From NCBI RefSeq assembly GCF_003286085.1, contig NW_020825298.1, positions 9,672,001 through 9,736,000 on the forward strand: DNA of 64,000 nt, in the 5' to 3' direction. Each line of letters opens with the position of its first letter. The first letter of the stretch is position 1. Shown here in pieces: positions 24,700 through 38,682 of the stretch. Under the pieces are notes generated by a model. It did not search any database. It was given only the letters and a program-made list of their open reading frames with translations, and was not told the origin of the DNA. The position numbers were made by a program, and so were the translations under genes. This stretch comes from Drosophila persimilis. Its lineage: Eukaryota > Arthropoda > Insecta > Diptera > Drosophilidae.

Positions 24700-26320
24700 T
24701 TCTCCACAAGCAATTTTGCGAGTTGGGTTTTTGTTTGTTCGCGAATTTGCTGGAATTGCTTGCCTAGAAAGAGAGAGATGGCCACAGACCAAGAGAGTGA
24801 GAGAGAGAGAGAGAGACGGACCCTCCTCTAATAGAGGCTAAACCTCATTACAATAATTTATTTAATAAAAATTCATCAATGAAATTAGCCATGGAATGTG
24901 TTTTTTTGCACTGAAAGTGGTTCGCTTTTTCTGCGGTTGATGACGATGTGGGGGTGTGGTTGTGTGGGGGCGGTGGCTCGGCCCCACACAACAACACGTG
25001 CGTGACACAAAAGGTCGCTTTAATTAAGTTCGTTTTAAAGCGTACAAAAGTTCACTCAATTGTCAATGCACTGCCACAAAAAACACGGACTGGAAATTTA
25101 AGAATTTAAGAATTTGGTGAACCCACAAAAGATATTTTTGAATTTGATATTCTTGATTTTAAACTAGTTTTTTAGTTTTTAACTAATCTCTTATGCTTTT
25201 AGATTTATAGATTTTAAAACTGGTTTTAGATATATTTTGTTTGTTTTTCTATTTTTATTAACATTCCTGCTTTTATCGCTAATTTTACATATTTAAGAAA
25301 ACAAATTCTTAATTTTTTTCCAACTATCTTTTTTTTAAATAGTTGTAAAATAAGCTTTAGAATGTTCCACTTTAATTTTCAATTGTTTTTATTTTTATTT
25401 TGAATTTCTGAAGTGTTCCAAACGCGTATTTTTTGTTTCTCAAAACTTCTTCTGAGGCCAAAATGTCGTACGAAAATCTTCTGAATTTTCTTCTGGAAGC
25501 TCATGGAATGACATCCGCCCCTCTTAAACTTCCCTTGGTCTGGGCCCTGGTCTTGAATTTGGTTATCTTTCTGGTAGTATCTTTCTAAAATGGCTATCAA
25601 GCAAAGTATATTCGATATTCTTAAATACTTCTACTTGTAATATTTCTACGTTTCGTAAATATTTCAAATATAGAAGTTTCACAGCTAAAATTGTCCAATA
25701 AATAAACACAGGGAAACGCCTATTTTCCTAAAAATTATTCCATTTAATTTTGATAAATCTTCCACTCATATTTACCACTACTTTCTTTACTAATACAAAT
25801 TCCAACATTCATATTGTTATTAGAGTAATTTCGACTTTGGTTCATTGACAAATTTCGCGGCAGTGTTTTCTTTTTTCTTTCTTTTTTTTAATATATTTTT
25901 TATGGGTTCCCTCATTTGGTTGCTTTGGTGACTAATCTGTTTGCAATAGCAAAAGTTTTTGAAGCTGCTGACCATGACTCATTTCTCTGTGCTTACTAAA
26001 ACGATTGATTAAACTAGAGAAATGCATAGGGAAAAAAGGGGGATATTCTTGTGCGATTTTTATTTATTGAGTAAATGCCAAAAAGATTTTGCAATACGGT
26101 GAGAGGGGAGACGACGAGAGACCAAAGTCAAGGCAAAGAAAAACATGTGTATCTGCCAGATACGGAGATACATGTGTGTACATATGGATATTCTGGGCAG
26201 ATTGCGCATTTGCGTGTGACGAGAGGGGTGGGGCGGAGGACGAGTCATGGCACTCCCTTCTGCAGCAGTTCTTTCTTCTTCTCAATACAAATGCAAAATG
26301 CAACTGGAAAATGTAAGGAT

Positions 26321-26363
26321 GGATGGATGGATGGAAGGAAGGACGGAAGGAAGGAAGGGAGGG
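26321..26363. repeat. (TGGA)n/(AAGG)n microsatellite
   Basis: TGGA tetramers passing into AAGG tetramers. Confidence 0.85.
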
Positions 26364-27628
26364 GGGCAAACATTACATTGAATTATGTGGCTTGGGTATT
26401 AAAAATAGCCCCCGAACGAGAACAGGGATCAAAGAGGAGAAGTCTGACAATGCGTCGTATGAGTAATGCATCCCCCCGTATGTACTGCGGAGGGGAGAAG
26501 GCAGTGGTGTGGGACAAAGTTTTGCAGAAGGGGAAATTTTAATTTTTGCTCGCAGGTTTTGCTGATATTTTTATATATTGATTTTTCATTACTTTTGGAT
26601 AGATATTTTTTGCTATATATTTTTTATATAATATTTTTTTAATTTAATTTGCTTTATCAATATTACTGCTTTTTATACTAATTTTAGATATTTAATTTTT
26701 TTTAAAATTATTTGTACAAAAAAACACAATTTATTGACTTAAAAAAATCCCAAAAATATGGTTTAAAAGAAAGCACGTCCTTTTTTCATTAGTTTTGGAT
26801 ATAAATATATTTTTTTGTATAATATATCGGTATTGTTCAACACTGTATTGATTAAGTGCACAAAGTGCGTGGATTACACTCGATAAATCGATTTCCGTCT
26901 TTAGCAGTAAGTCAATCTTAGCTGCGGGTCAATTAATTGTAAAATATTGACCCGTAAATGCGAACCCCCTCTGTGTGTGCGCGCCACTGCCTCGACATGT
27001 CTGTTCGTGTTCGTCTGGTCGACTTAGCAACAGCTTGAAATGTAAAATGTGAAAGACAAAACTGGCCTGGCCTCTGCACTTGACAACTTCCCCCGGGATC
27101 CGCAACGCCCAACCCCCAGCCAGCAGGCCATCTTCATTTTAAATTTATTTCTCCGACTGTCTCTCGCATTTCGCAGACAATTTGTCCATGGATTTCCTTT
27201 ATTAGAGCCACTGATTGAATGCAGTGGGCCCAAGGGCGTCTCGCCCCAGCCCCAGCCCCAGCCCAGGCCCTAGCCATGCCACCACTCCCTATACGTGTGC
27301 CCTGTCCAGCGGTCCGTCCACTTACGTCATGTCTCCTCTTGAGCTCTGGACAATAATGTAAGTGGTCGGCTGGTCGACTGGTCGGTTGATGTAAGGCAGA
27401 ACTGGTTTCAGCCCTGTCTAATGAAAAGGAAAGTCTTTGGCGTGGGTTGTGGCAAGCACAATGCAGCCAAGTGCAGCAATTGTGGATCGGTTTACTCTGC
27501 ATAAAAAGAAGAAATACATATTGTATGCATAGTATATGTTTTCTTTGATTCAAATTGAATCACAATAAACAAGGGAGCAAATGCAATGAAACTGGTTTCA
27601 ATTGAATAATCAACTATTTATATTCGCA

Positions 27629-27835
27629 GCGATAAAAACTATTACACATACTGTACTATATGTATATTTTATTGCATTTGTTTCTATTATAGGATTATAA
27701 ATTCTATAAGCAGAATTAAATCATAATCGGCTTATAAGTAAAGCGATAAAAACTATTACACATATAGAATATTCTATTTCCATTTGTTTCTATCGTATTA
27801 TATTATTATACATTTTATAAATAGAATTCTATGGT
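27629..27835. repeat. diverged tandem duplication, about 110-bp unit
   Basis: GCGATAAAAACTATTACACA at 27629 recurs exactly at 27743. CATTTGTTTCTAT at 27675 recurs at 27781, followed in both by an ATTATA-rich stretch. Confidence 0.75.
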
Positions 27836-28504
27836 TGAATGCGGTGATACCATGGAATCAAAATCAAAGAATTTTTATTGCTGGAATTCCTAGAATTTTT
27901 TGCCAACCATATGGAATATAAATTTTGTTGCCAATTGCGAAAAACATATTGCGATATTCAAATAACTTTCATGACAACAGAATACAATTCATTAACTTCT
28001 TGTGTGCTGTCTGCCCCTGGCCCATGTGGGCCCATGGCTGGTCAAATGTAGTCATCAGCCATGAGCTGAGCTCATTCTCGGTTTGTCGGAATGAAAGAAC
28101 AGAGAAAACTAATTTCACATCGTCCAAGCCGTCAATTAGTTGAACAGACGTAATCAGAATACACACTATATATGCTATATAAAGGGAAAGGTCTCTTAGC
28201 AGGCAGCTCGATGGACATTTGTACCACACTCTCGATTTTTATAACGCCTTGTGACCTTCATTAGTATTCACACGTATTTTGGGATGGTTATATTTCTACA
28301 TTTCGTTCTATTAAATATATATTAAGACGAAGGAGTCGTCTAGCTACTTTTAGAAATTCCCAAAAATTGCCATACATCCTCTACAAACCACAATGTTATA
28401 GCTTTTTCCATTAGCATTTCCATATCGTTGGAACAAATGATGAATTACTGAAATATATCAGAAAGTAGTCTGAAATTTCTTCACCAAAAAATTCTATAAA
28501 ATGG

Positions 28505-28585
28505 CATTCTAATAAATACTAGAAAATACCAGAAAATACCACAAAATACTAAAAAATACTAAAAAAAATACTAGAAAATACCGTA
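28505..28585. repeat. AAAATAC(Y) simple-sequence tract
   Basis: Tandem variants of AGAAAATACC and AAAAATACT. A shorter related tract occurs near 29757-29795. Confidence 0.7.
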
Positions 28586-31500
28586 TTTTACCAATGTAAA
28601 CAGAGATATATGTTTTTCGCACTGAAACATTTTTGTAATGTCTGTTTTGTCTGTTTGTCTATGTTTGTTTATTTTCACTAGCTATTTACCATCACTAGCC
28701 CTCCTCCTGCTTGTGTCCACACCCATCTCTAACTCATCTTCTGTTGTCGGTTTCCCATCTCTTACTACTCTTCCTTCCTTCACATGAGCCCTGGGGACAC
28801 CATCTTCCTTCTGCCTTTCGTTGCAGATGAATCTTTTCCGCATTTCTGTTGTTGCTATAATTTATATTGGAACAATGTTTCACTCAACTCTGTCTCCGTC
28901 TTGCCTTTCTCTGGAGTGCAGTGTGTGTGTGTCTGTGTGTTTGTTTGCGGTGTGTTTGTAGGCAATTGACAGATTTACTGCAATTGGTTTTGGCAGAGGC
29001 AACGACCCGATCCGATCGGCAGTTGTGGGACCCCAGACCAGACCCCTCCACCGTGCCCCCCCCGAATGCGTCATCGAAAGAACCTGATAAGCAGGAGACA
29101 ACGATAGCGAACACCTTTTGGGCGGCTCAATCCGCCCCGACAAATCGCCTCCCTGGAAATATGAACCTTGGTGTGGCCTGAGAGTGTATGTGTGATTACC
29201 TCATGCGTTGGTTAAATCGCTTTCAAGGCAGGGCCCCCAAAAAAAACACAAAAAATACAACAATATATATTCATATATCAAAATGTTGACTTGACTCGTG
29301 CCTGGCATTGACCGACTTAGAATAATTGAATGGGACAGAAACAGGAGCACGGGAGGGAAGGGCAAACCGAAACGATGGCTAGGCCTGTTCTTGTATTTCA
29401 ATGACCTCGAAATATGAACTTCCGCAAATGAAACGGAGACGGAGACGGTGACGGAGAGAGTGAGGAAGAGGCGCCAAGAAATATCTTTTCAATTACTCAT
29501 ACTCTTCTCTTCCTCAATCGAAGTTGATTCATTATACACGCAAAACCGAATAAGAAGCAAAAGAATATTCTGACAGTGGGGTTACCCTGTATTTGGATTA
29601 AGAAGAAAATAGCGAAATCAGCGCTGGGCAGCAGCATAAAAAGCTTATCCTCGAAACTCGAGTCATGTGCATGTCATGTATGTTGTTTTTGCCATTTTCA
29701 AGCATTCGTTTTGGCATTTTTCACTTGTGCGGGTCGAGCTTCATTTTGGCTAGTAAAAATACCTGAAATACTATAAAAATACCAGAAATTTCTTTGAGAA
29801 AATTACGAAAAATTCTATAAATAATAGCATTAGATGAATATCGCCTTTTTTTAGTCCCATCAAATATTGGCCCTGTTCTGCTCAAATGTTGGACACTAAT
29901 TTTTTCTTGTTCCCAAATATCTCCACAAAAAAATCAATATATACCGTATACCTTTACGTTTACTGGGTATTCGTCAGCACAATTGGTTGACCATTCAACA
30001 ATTATTCATTGTATTTTTTGCTTTTGCAAAACGGCGCTAAAATCTATGTCAAAGTCATATAGAAAAGGTATACCTGTCGTGGTCTGTCAGATTTCCGTAT
30101 GGAATAAACATAAAGAAATTATCAGAGACACCTGCGGTCGAGGCACGAGCTGTTTCCGCTGTTCTCGGATTTCCAATGGCAAAGCTGAGTCTTTGGAATG
30201 TTCTTTGAAAGAAAGTCTGGATAAGTCACAATATTTCCTTAGCGAAATAAATCCTATCCCCCATTTCCAGAACTTATTGCCCAAAGATATCTTATAGTAT
30301 ATGTATATATTTTTGGGAAGGAAACAAAATATTGAAAATATTTATTTTTGCTGCCACAAGGTCAAAAACATTCCCCCATTCTCCTTCACATGTGCCAAAT
30401 TATATTTTCTTTTATATAGTCGCGTAGATATTTTTTTTCTGCGTTACTTTTGGGGCCTTGGAGCGCAAATTTTGGTGCGGACCCTGGCCTGGCCTGGCCT
30501 GTCGTCTTTTGACGTATTTGACCCACTAAAGGAGAGTCGCATCGATAAAGTTCCATTATTTTCATCCTCACTTCCGGTTTGGGGTTTTCGCTTATCTGGG
30601 GGCGTACTGAAGCCCCCTCTTCGCCTCCACTGCCCATCGTACATCAATTGTTTATCTAAATTATCTGGATATTTGTTTATATATATCTATGTACAGATAC
30701 AGATACAGATACACAAAAGTATAGTATCTATTTGCCTGAACCAATTTGAAAGGCATTGTACCACCCACTTGTCGACCGAACAGATTGTGTAAATTGTATC
30801 TGCATATCTGGCATTTAAAAAGATATAAAAACAGCTGAGACAACAGGCCACATTATCATAGGTTTTCGGGTTTCAAGCTGGATAAAGCTGGATTCTTACA
30901 AGATAGAAATGGAATTTTTTCCAGAAGAAGAAAGTGTTTTTTTGTTTGAATAAAATATTTATATAGAGCTCTTAAAAGTGTATCTTATGGCAGAGATGTT
31001 TTCAGAAGCTATTTCCCATTTAACTGAATCCTATTCAACTTTTCAACCGGTTAAAAATGCTTTTATTTTCTATCTAAAGTAGTTCTTATGAGCGTTTGTG
31101 CTTCTGGAAATTAGCATTTCTCCAAACCTTATCGGAAATTGCTATCCACATACGAATCTGGGAAATATCTACTGTTGCTACGTAAACTCCCAGCTCTGAT
31201 GACTAGCCAGAGTGGAATATTTATATCTCTAGATATCATGCTTTGGGCATAAGCTGTGCACTCATTATTCTTCTTAAATTTCCCTAGATATCTGGTTCCC
31301 ACAATCAGTAAAAAAGTTTTGCTTTCATCAAAACAAAGGTGATTCAATTTGAGTGAAAATAATCTGCTCACGGTACACCATATAAAAATTATCAAAAGGC
31401 AACCATTGTTGGACTATCTTTGTGCAAAAAAACATTACATTACTAATTGCTGTTAGCTGGAACAATATGAATGAGTTTGAAAGAATTCTTAGGAAAGGTT

Positions 31501-32459
31501 TTTCCTTTTTTTATTGATAAGTGGTAAAGGAAATTGTATATACAGTTGAATTGTCTTTAGGATTTATTTTATTTTATTATTGAAATTTCCTTTTTCCATA
31601 GAAACAGTTTTTCCGTAATTTTTCTGATGGATTTCCTAGAACATCTCTCCAAAATTGTTTCATCATTCACTTCCTCATACATAAGCCCCTAAATGGGACA
31701 CAACAAGACGCATTTTGTATTTTTTTAATATTATTTTTGTCTCGTTTACATCTAAAAAATGCGCCATATAGAGAGGCATGTAACCCTCGTAGACGTCCCC
31801 CCCACCCCATCGCATTAGTTACATAAGAGCCCACGCTTTACGCTAAAATGAGCTTCGGCTTATGCGCACTGCGAAAAATATTGTGATGTAAATGTAGTAA
31901 AAACTGGAAATAATTCGTTTTACAACAAATGCAATTAAATACAAACGCGAGTGGAAAATGTAACAAAACCGAAAAAAACACACACACGCGGCTTGACCTT
32001 CGCTGGGAAATTCGATGACTTTTTGGGTGGAGGAGGAGGTGGGACGTAAGGTGTAAGGTGTGCTTGGCGCCATACCCGCTCGCAAACAACTTTCTAATTG
32101 ACGATGAAATCTATTTACAGGCCAGGCAATATTTTACTATAACAAAAAATTGTGAAATATTTGTTGCTAATTATCAGTAATAAGTATTATTAATACAAAT
32201 GTGTGGAAATTGCGTTGAACATTTAGATTGAATATGTATTTCCAGAGCCTCCAATTCATAAGCACGATTGGATTTGTAAAGCCCGTATGACAATACCTTT
32301 ACATTTGTATGGAATCTAGGAATAGATAGAAAACGCAATATCTGGCGAATTTTGCATTGTTCCACTGAAAATTACCACTTGTACCATTTATGCAGTCGCA
32401 GTCCATTCATTACAATTTAAAGCAAGTGTCATACAGGCTTAACCACATCAAAGCTGAAT

Positions 32460-33180
32460 GATTACAGAAGCAGCAGCAACAACAGCAACAGCAGCACACA
32501 GACAGAGCTGTCCAAACACAGACGACACTCACTCGCACGCACACAGGCAGCCGCATCGATGCAGTGAGAGCTTTCTGCATTCGTATTTGTTGTTACTGCA
32601 GCTCTTGCGATCGTTGGCCGGCGCGCATTACAACAACTCGGCAGTAACGTAACCGCCGCTCTCTGCTCTCAGAGCCAGCGCCACAATCTTTTCGTGACTG
32701 CGCCTCTTTCTCACTCACTCACACTCACTCTCTGACGTGCGCACACACACCCCACAACGGTCATGCGTTCGTATCGCCTGCTCCTCGTCTTGTCGGTGGG
32801 TCGGTCGGTTGGCTGGTTGTGTGTCTAAAAATAGACACAAATATTGTAGTTGATTTTTATACGACGACCGACCGCTGTCGGTTGTCCGACCAAATCCCCC
32901 CCTCCCCCTCCCGACAGTGTCTAGTGTCATGCTCTCTTCATTGTTGACCGGCGGGGCTTGGTATGAAGCATCGCCTATCAATGTGTGACTATTTCTGCTC
33001 GTGTTGTAGTTGTTGCTGATATTATAATGCGTTGTTGTTGCTTAAAAATAAGCTCTGCTGCGCGTGGCATTTTTTTTTTGTTCACATGTTCTCGCGCTCT
33101 GCCGCTCACGTTCGCACTACTCTCAGAGAGCAAGGCAGAGCAGCAGCAGCAGGCAGTCTTTCTCTCATGCGTTGATTGAA
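32460..33180. promoter_or_regulatory. candidate internal promoter/enhancer island
   Basis: A GC-richer, CpG-containing island inside AT-rich intron: CAGCAGCAACAA leader-like repeats (32468-32500), many CACTCACTC/CTCTCTG tracts (32710-32740), GTCGGT and GACCGAC direct and inverted words (32795-32895, including ACCGAC-CGCT-GTCGGT), and CGCGCTCTGCCGCTC near 33090. bun has several alternative promoters in D. melanogaster; this could be one, or an enhancer. No start site is defined. Confidence 0.3.
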
Positions 33181-36100
33181 GTCAATGAAATAAATTAGAT
33201 TTAATTCATGCTCACTCTCTCTCTCTCCCTATCTCTGACATGCTATCTCTTGCCTCCCTCTTTCTCCCACTTGATTCCAAAATTTAAACATTTTTTGCAA
33301 CGAAATTTCTCTAGCTGAAACAGTTTTTTTTTTAATGTCTGTTTTTTTGCGCGCCAACTTTTTTAGCACCTTTTTTGCAATTTTTTTCCATCTCGTTTTT
33401 GTTGTTGTTTGCTTTCCCATTTAAAGCCACGAGCTTGCTCTTTCGGATAAGGCCGACGGACGTGGTGTTGGTGGTGGGATGGAGAGGGGGCGTGGTGCAT
33501 GTCTGTGCCTGTCTGGCCTGCAACAATGTTGCCTTCATTCAAGTGGATGATGATGCTTAACCCATTGATGGCCACGCAGACCTGTGCGAGGCAGTGGGGG
33601 GATATCTTTGGGAAGAAGAAAAGTATAAAAAGAGTTGGAGAATTCGGGATAGAAAAAAGAGTGTTTGCTGGGAAAGGGTATCCCTTAAACTATATGGAAA
33701 ATACTAGCCTTAAATATATGAGATCCTAACCTCAGAAATGCCTTATTTGGGTCGAAGGGTATGGACTAACACGATTACCATGTGGCTCTGTCGAAGAGGA
33801 AATGGTAAATTAGAAATTAATCAATAACCTGTAATAATATAATATTTTCACACCCAAACTATAAATCTTTACTCTCCAATAAATGAATATCTTTTCCTTT
33901 TGGCATATTCTAAATAAAGATTTCGCAAATAGTTCCAAACGAATTCCGATTCCATTAAACCACAAAAACTATAAAGTATTCCTCCTGTTGCCAGGCCAAA
34001 GTGCTGGGTGCTCTCTAATCATTATCAAAGAACATACCTCACGGCTCGCAACCTGCCCCACTGTTGTTGGGAGCTGATGGGAGGCAGCGATGGGAACCCG
34101 AACGAACAGAGCTGAAATGTTGAATGTTGAACAGGTGTTTCCATGTGCCGGCAACGGCGACGACGACGGTGTTGCTGACGTGAACGGTGACGAAAACGAA
34201 ATGTCCGAGGGTCGTCGCTGCTCGGTAGAGCTTCCTGAGCGCGGAGAGGAGAAGAGAAGAGAACTTTCATCGCTCGAAAATTGCGAAATGCGAGCTGAAA
34301 AGGGAATGCCTCCGAAATTGTACCCTTGGCTGGGGGGGAGAGGGTCTAATACAGTTATAAGAAAGCCATACTGACACCCAAAGAATGACAAATATTATTG
34401 ATTTATTATTGCTGAAATATTAATTGATAGTTGAAGTGTGAAAATCTGATAAAATTACTAATAGATCGCAAAGAAAAGATATGTCAGATGCCTATAGAAT
34501 ATAATAGTAGCTTATGAATCGGTTTTCCCCAAGTAAAACCCCTTTTTTGGTCCCCTAAGTGCAAGAGTATTTGGTCTTCGGTTTGCTACAAGTTTTGCTT
34601 TTTCCTAAAAATTTCCCTCGCAGTTCTTGTGTTCTCCCACAATTGACACTTCTCTCACATGTTTCGGGCGTTTCTGGTGTGAAAAATAAGAAGAAGGAGA
34701 CAGCGAATTGGTGGATGCCTTGACAGGCCGTGAAGCGGTTCTTTTTTGTTGTTTTTTTTTATTGATTTATGGGCGCCTCTTCATGCAAATGTGTCCGTTG
34801 TCCGCACGAATTGATTGATTGATGGATGGATGGATGGAGGGATGATTGGCTTTGACTTTGGGTGTTGACTTCTTTTACATTTGCAAGGCAAATTCGAACA
34901 GGAAAAAAGACAGCAAAAAAAATAGAGAACAGGCCCAAAGAGAGTGAAAAGAGAGCAAGAAAAAATAAAAATAAAGTCAAATTAAATAAAAAAGAAATGA
35001 AAAGAAAAGAAATTATTGATAGACGTCACTTGGCTTGTGATCTTATAGACGAGAATGAATGAAAGAGAGAGACAGAGAGAGAGAGAGAGGTGATTGTGGG
35101 TGAAGCAGGGCAGAAGAGGGAAGACAGGAGACCGTCGGACCCCGAGCACATGATTTAAATACAGAAAAGCGAGAAGAATAACAAAGAATCGGCAAAAAGG
35201 AACAAAATCACAAACACACAATATCAGGAATATTTATTTGTCCATAAATTTCTCTGCATACAGTCGCAACCCCCAACACCCAACACCCGGACAGCGGGGA
35301 GAGGTCTCTTCTGGGGGTTGGGGGTTCGACGATGTCTACATTGTACAGTGGGTCAATAATCGCAATTAATTGAATGGTTTTATGTGCGGAGAATGCAAAT
35401 GGTATGGCATTCAAAGAGTAACGACTTTTCAGAGAACACTCAATGAATATAATCCCCAACAATCTTCAATAAAGTGTATGCTTTAAGGGGTATGTTTCTG
35501 TAATAATTTAATAATAAAAACATATATTCTTCAACTAAATTCATAGGAAATTTATTAAAAATTACACTTTGAGGGAAATGACTTGAGTAATTGTCTTTTT
35601 TAGAACAGAAATGTCTTTCCTTAACTCAAAATAATTCGAAAACTCATCCACTTTGGTTGCCTATTTAATTCGTCCTTTTCTCTTATACTTTTTTATATTT
35701 TTTATTATCATTTCCTTTATATTACGTCTCTGTGGAGAAATATTTTCAGAAATTATTTTCCCTTACGCCCTACAAATTTTCCTTAAGACAGAAAAAATGA
35801 AAGCATAAAAAGCAATTATCAAATTGCATCACAGAGACACAAAATATTTGTTTGCTTACTTCATGGAACACTTCTATCAAATGACAACAGACTGGAGTCC
35901 CAAACAAACACTGGATGGGTGGGACATTCCCCATTAATTAACTTCTTGTCTTTTTTTGTATATTAATTATGACCCAGACCCCATATAAGAGTGTAAGTGG
36001 TATCCAATTCTCGCTTCTCCCTTTTGCATGTCAAACTTAATTTGATATTTTTTGGGGGGGGTAAAACAAAGGAGAGACAGACAGGAGATGGGATGTAAAC

Positions 36101-36824
36101 AAAGGCAACAAAATCGAACCAACAAACGAAGCAAATTGAAGGGGGATGAATATCCATACGTTGGTTGCAGTTTTTTTTTTGGGGGTTTGTTTGGGTTCCA
36201 CTTGGGTTCCCAAAGCCCTTGATATAGTGGGAAAGGGTTCTATGGATTTCTATGGTATGCTGTTTCAATGGAGGAACACTTTTTAGGTACTTGAATTTGA
36301 TGGAGAAATTTGGAAACATTTTCGCAAAATTTCACCCTTTTTTTTGGTAGAAAATCAATGTCTTTTTGGGAAATGGTTTCAAAAATACCTAATCTAATGC
36401 TCTCAGCTCGAGTCCTTCGTAAGGAATGTGTCCATTTACTTATGGGAACTTTTCTACAGCGAATCAACGAGCGTTCGCTCTCTTGTAACCTTTCGTTCTC
36501 TGGAACTGGTTCCTTTGAACACAAGGAAGTAAACCAATCCCACATGCAATGGTCTTTAGTTTTCTAATTTGCAACCAAAAATATGTGTCATTAAGTCGAA
36601 ACCAATCGGCAAACAAATCAACTTTGACCTGTCACAAGACTCCCATTTTCGCTTTGGGGCACTTTGGCCGATTGTCAGTTAAGGCCCCCCCTTTCTGCCT
36701 GGGGCGAAAGTAAACTGTTGCCCAGAACCGATGGGGGGATAGTACCGGAGGTACCGAAAGAACGACCTTGCCAGCGAAAAATAACCAGAGAAATGGAGAA
36801 AAAAAAACTAGCGAAATTATTATC

Positions 36825-36848
36825 GTGTGTGTGTGTGTGTGTGTGTGT
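36825..36848. repeat. (GT)n microsatellite
   Basis: GT run followed by imperfect CTTTGTGTGT units. Confidence 0.9.
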
Positions 36849-37796
36849 CTTTGTGTGTCTTTGTGTGTGTTTGTGGGAAAACAAACAAAAATCGCAGAAA
36901 GTTGATTATGGATTTGCATTTTGGAGGAAGGGCCAGGCTCGACGACGAACTGAAACGCAATTTCCACTTGTGCTGTCGTCGCTCGGTCGCTGCTGGAAAG
37001 TTACTCGAAATGAAAATCAATACAACAACAACAACGGAAAGGAAGGGCGGAAAATGAAGGGGGTGGAGGGGTGGAGAGCGGGGGGGAAATGTCAAACGGT
37101 GTTGGGTGAAAAGCAGCTAAAAGTTGAAACGTGAAAGTTGCAGACAGGAAAAGTGTGTGCTTACATGTCTTTTTTTTTTTTTTTTTGTGGCACCTTTCCT
37201 TCAATTAGCATCGTTCACACCATCACCGCACGACGGGGGCGTGGGGCGTCCGGACAAAGCTCTTTAAAATGTGTCGAGTGGGAATTACCCAACGATTGGT
37301 TTTGTGCAGAGTATTTCCTGTGAGGAGAATGTGGGCAATTGGTTACCCCCTTTCAAACCAGAACCCACAAAAGGCTTTGGGTACGAAGAGATTTTTACAG
37401 ATATTTCAAGCAGTTTCAAAAGTGCATCAAAAGTAGGTTTTGGGGTTTTTGGACCCTAGCTTCCGTTTCAAAGAGCTTGCTTTACAGGCTTGTTTTGGGA
37501 TTCTCTAACAGTCTCTTTGAAACCCTTCGCTTGTGCCTCCGAAAATTGATTCTTAGAGCAATGAGAGATATTTCAAGGGCCTTGTTCTTCGAAAACTCGA
37601 ATTTTCCACCTGTGAAGCATGATATTTATCAGGTATTAAAGTAAATGCTATCATAACATATACCAAATTCATCTGATTCCAATAATATTGTTCTAATCCT
37701 TAAATCAACATTAAAATTCCCTTAATTATCTATAAATCAAACCAGGAATATATGCCATAAACATTTCCATATCCAAAATCAAAGTGAATGAACCCA

Positions 37797-37944
37797 TTCT
37801 TTCCGCTCTGATGGGAAAAGGAATCTATTCCATCCACTCTGTTGGGGAAAAGGAATCTATTCCCTCCACTTTGTGGGGGAAAAGGAATCTATTCCTTCCA
37901 CTCTGATGGGGGAAAGGAATCTATTCCTTCCACTCTGATGGGGA
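37797..37944. repeat. 32-bp minisatellite, about 4.6 units
   Basis: GGAATCTATTCC starts at 37820, 37852, 37884 and 37916, exactly 32 bp apart, followed each time by a YTCCACTCTGATGGGG-like half. The core GGAAT-CT-ATTCC is an inverted repeat. Confidence 0.9.
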
Positions 37945-38660
37945 GAGAAGGGTGGCTTGGCCTCTAGTCAATGGCCTCGACGACGATTGACGCATTTTGC
38001 CCTCAAAGCCATCGCCAACGCGTCTTTCGGTCTGAGATCCACAAGTGTGCCCTGGAAAATGCCCCACTGAGGGATATATGGTTTGGGGCTGTTGAACCCT
38101 CAAAGCGGTTCCTAAACAACAAACAAAACAAAAAACCAACAAAAATGTGCGTGACAAAATGCATTTCTGTTATCAGGCATACGTTTTGGGTGGGGGTGGG
38201 GGTGGGGGAGTCGGTCCCCTTATACGGTTAGGCATAGCCCCTCATTAGACTTAAGGGTTCTCGCAAACGTATTTTCGCACCTTATTTGTTGTGATGGCAG
38301 GGGGGAGAGGGGAGCGGAGAGCAGGTCAACGAACGTGGAAAATATGTATATTTTATTTTGTTTTATTTTATATATATTTTTATTCCCTGACTCACACACA
38401 CACACACACGCAAACAGAATTTGTTGTTCCCTTATTGGCATTCGATTCATTTCCGTTCCACTAAGCTTAGCTTTTTTTATCTCTCTCTCTGTTCTCTCTT
38501 TTCTCTCTTTCTCTCTATGTGTATATAACCATTCTCTCGATTGCATTTACACAATCTCTCATGCTCTTGCTCATTCTTGTATTTCCCCTTCAATTCTTTA
38601 ATCATTTTGTGTGTTTTCTTTTCATTCATAAAGACATCTGTTATTTAATCTCTCTATATT

Positions 38661-38682
38661 CTCTCTCTCTCTCTCTCTCTCT
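38661..38682. repeat. (CT)n microsatellite
   Basis: CT run in the large intron. Confidence 0.9.

Noticed and set aside
34090..34374. 94-codon ATG frame with acidic stretch
   Set aside because: Both strands are open here and composition explains it; no neighbouring gene signals.
37618..37640. TTTATCAG|GTATTA as a ratchet point
   Set aside because: No pyrimidine tract and a weak donor.
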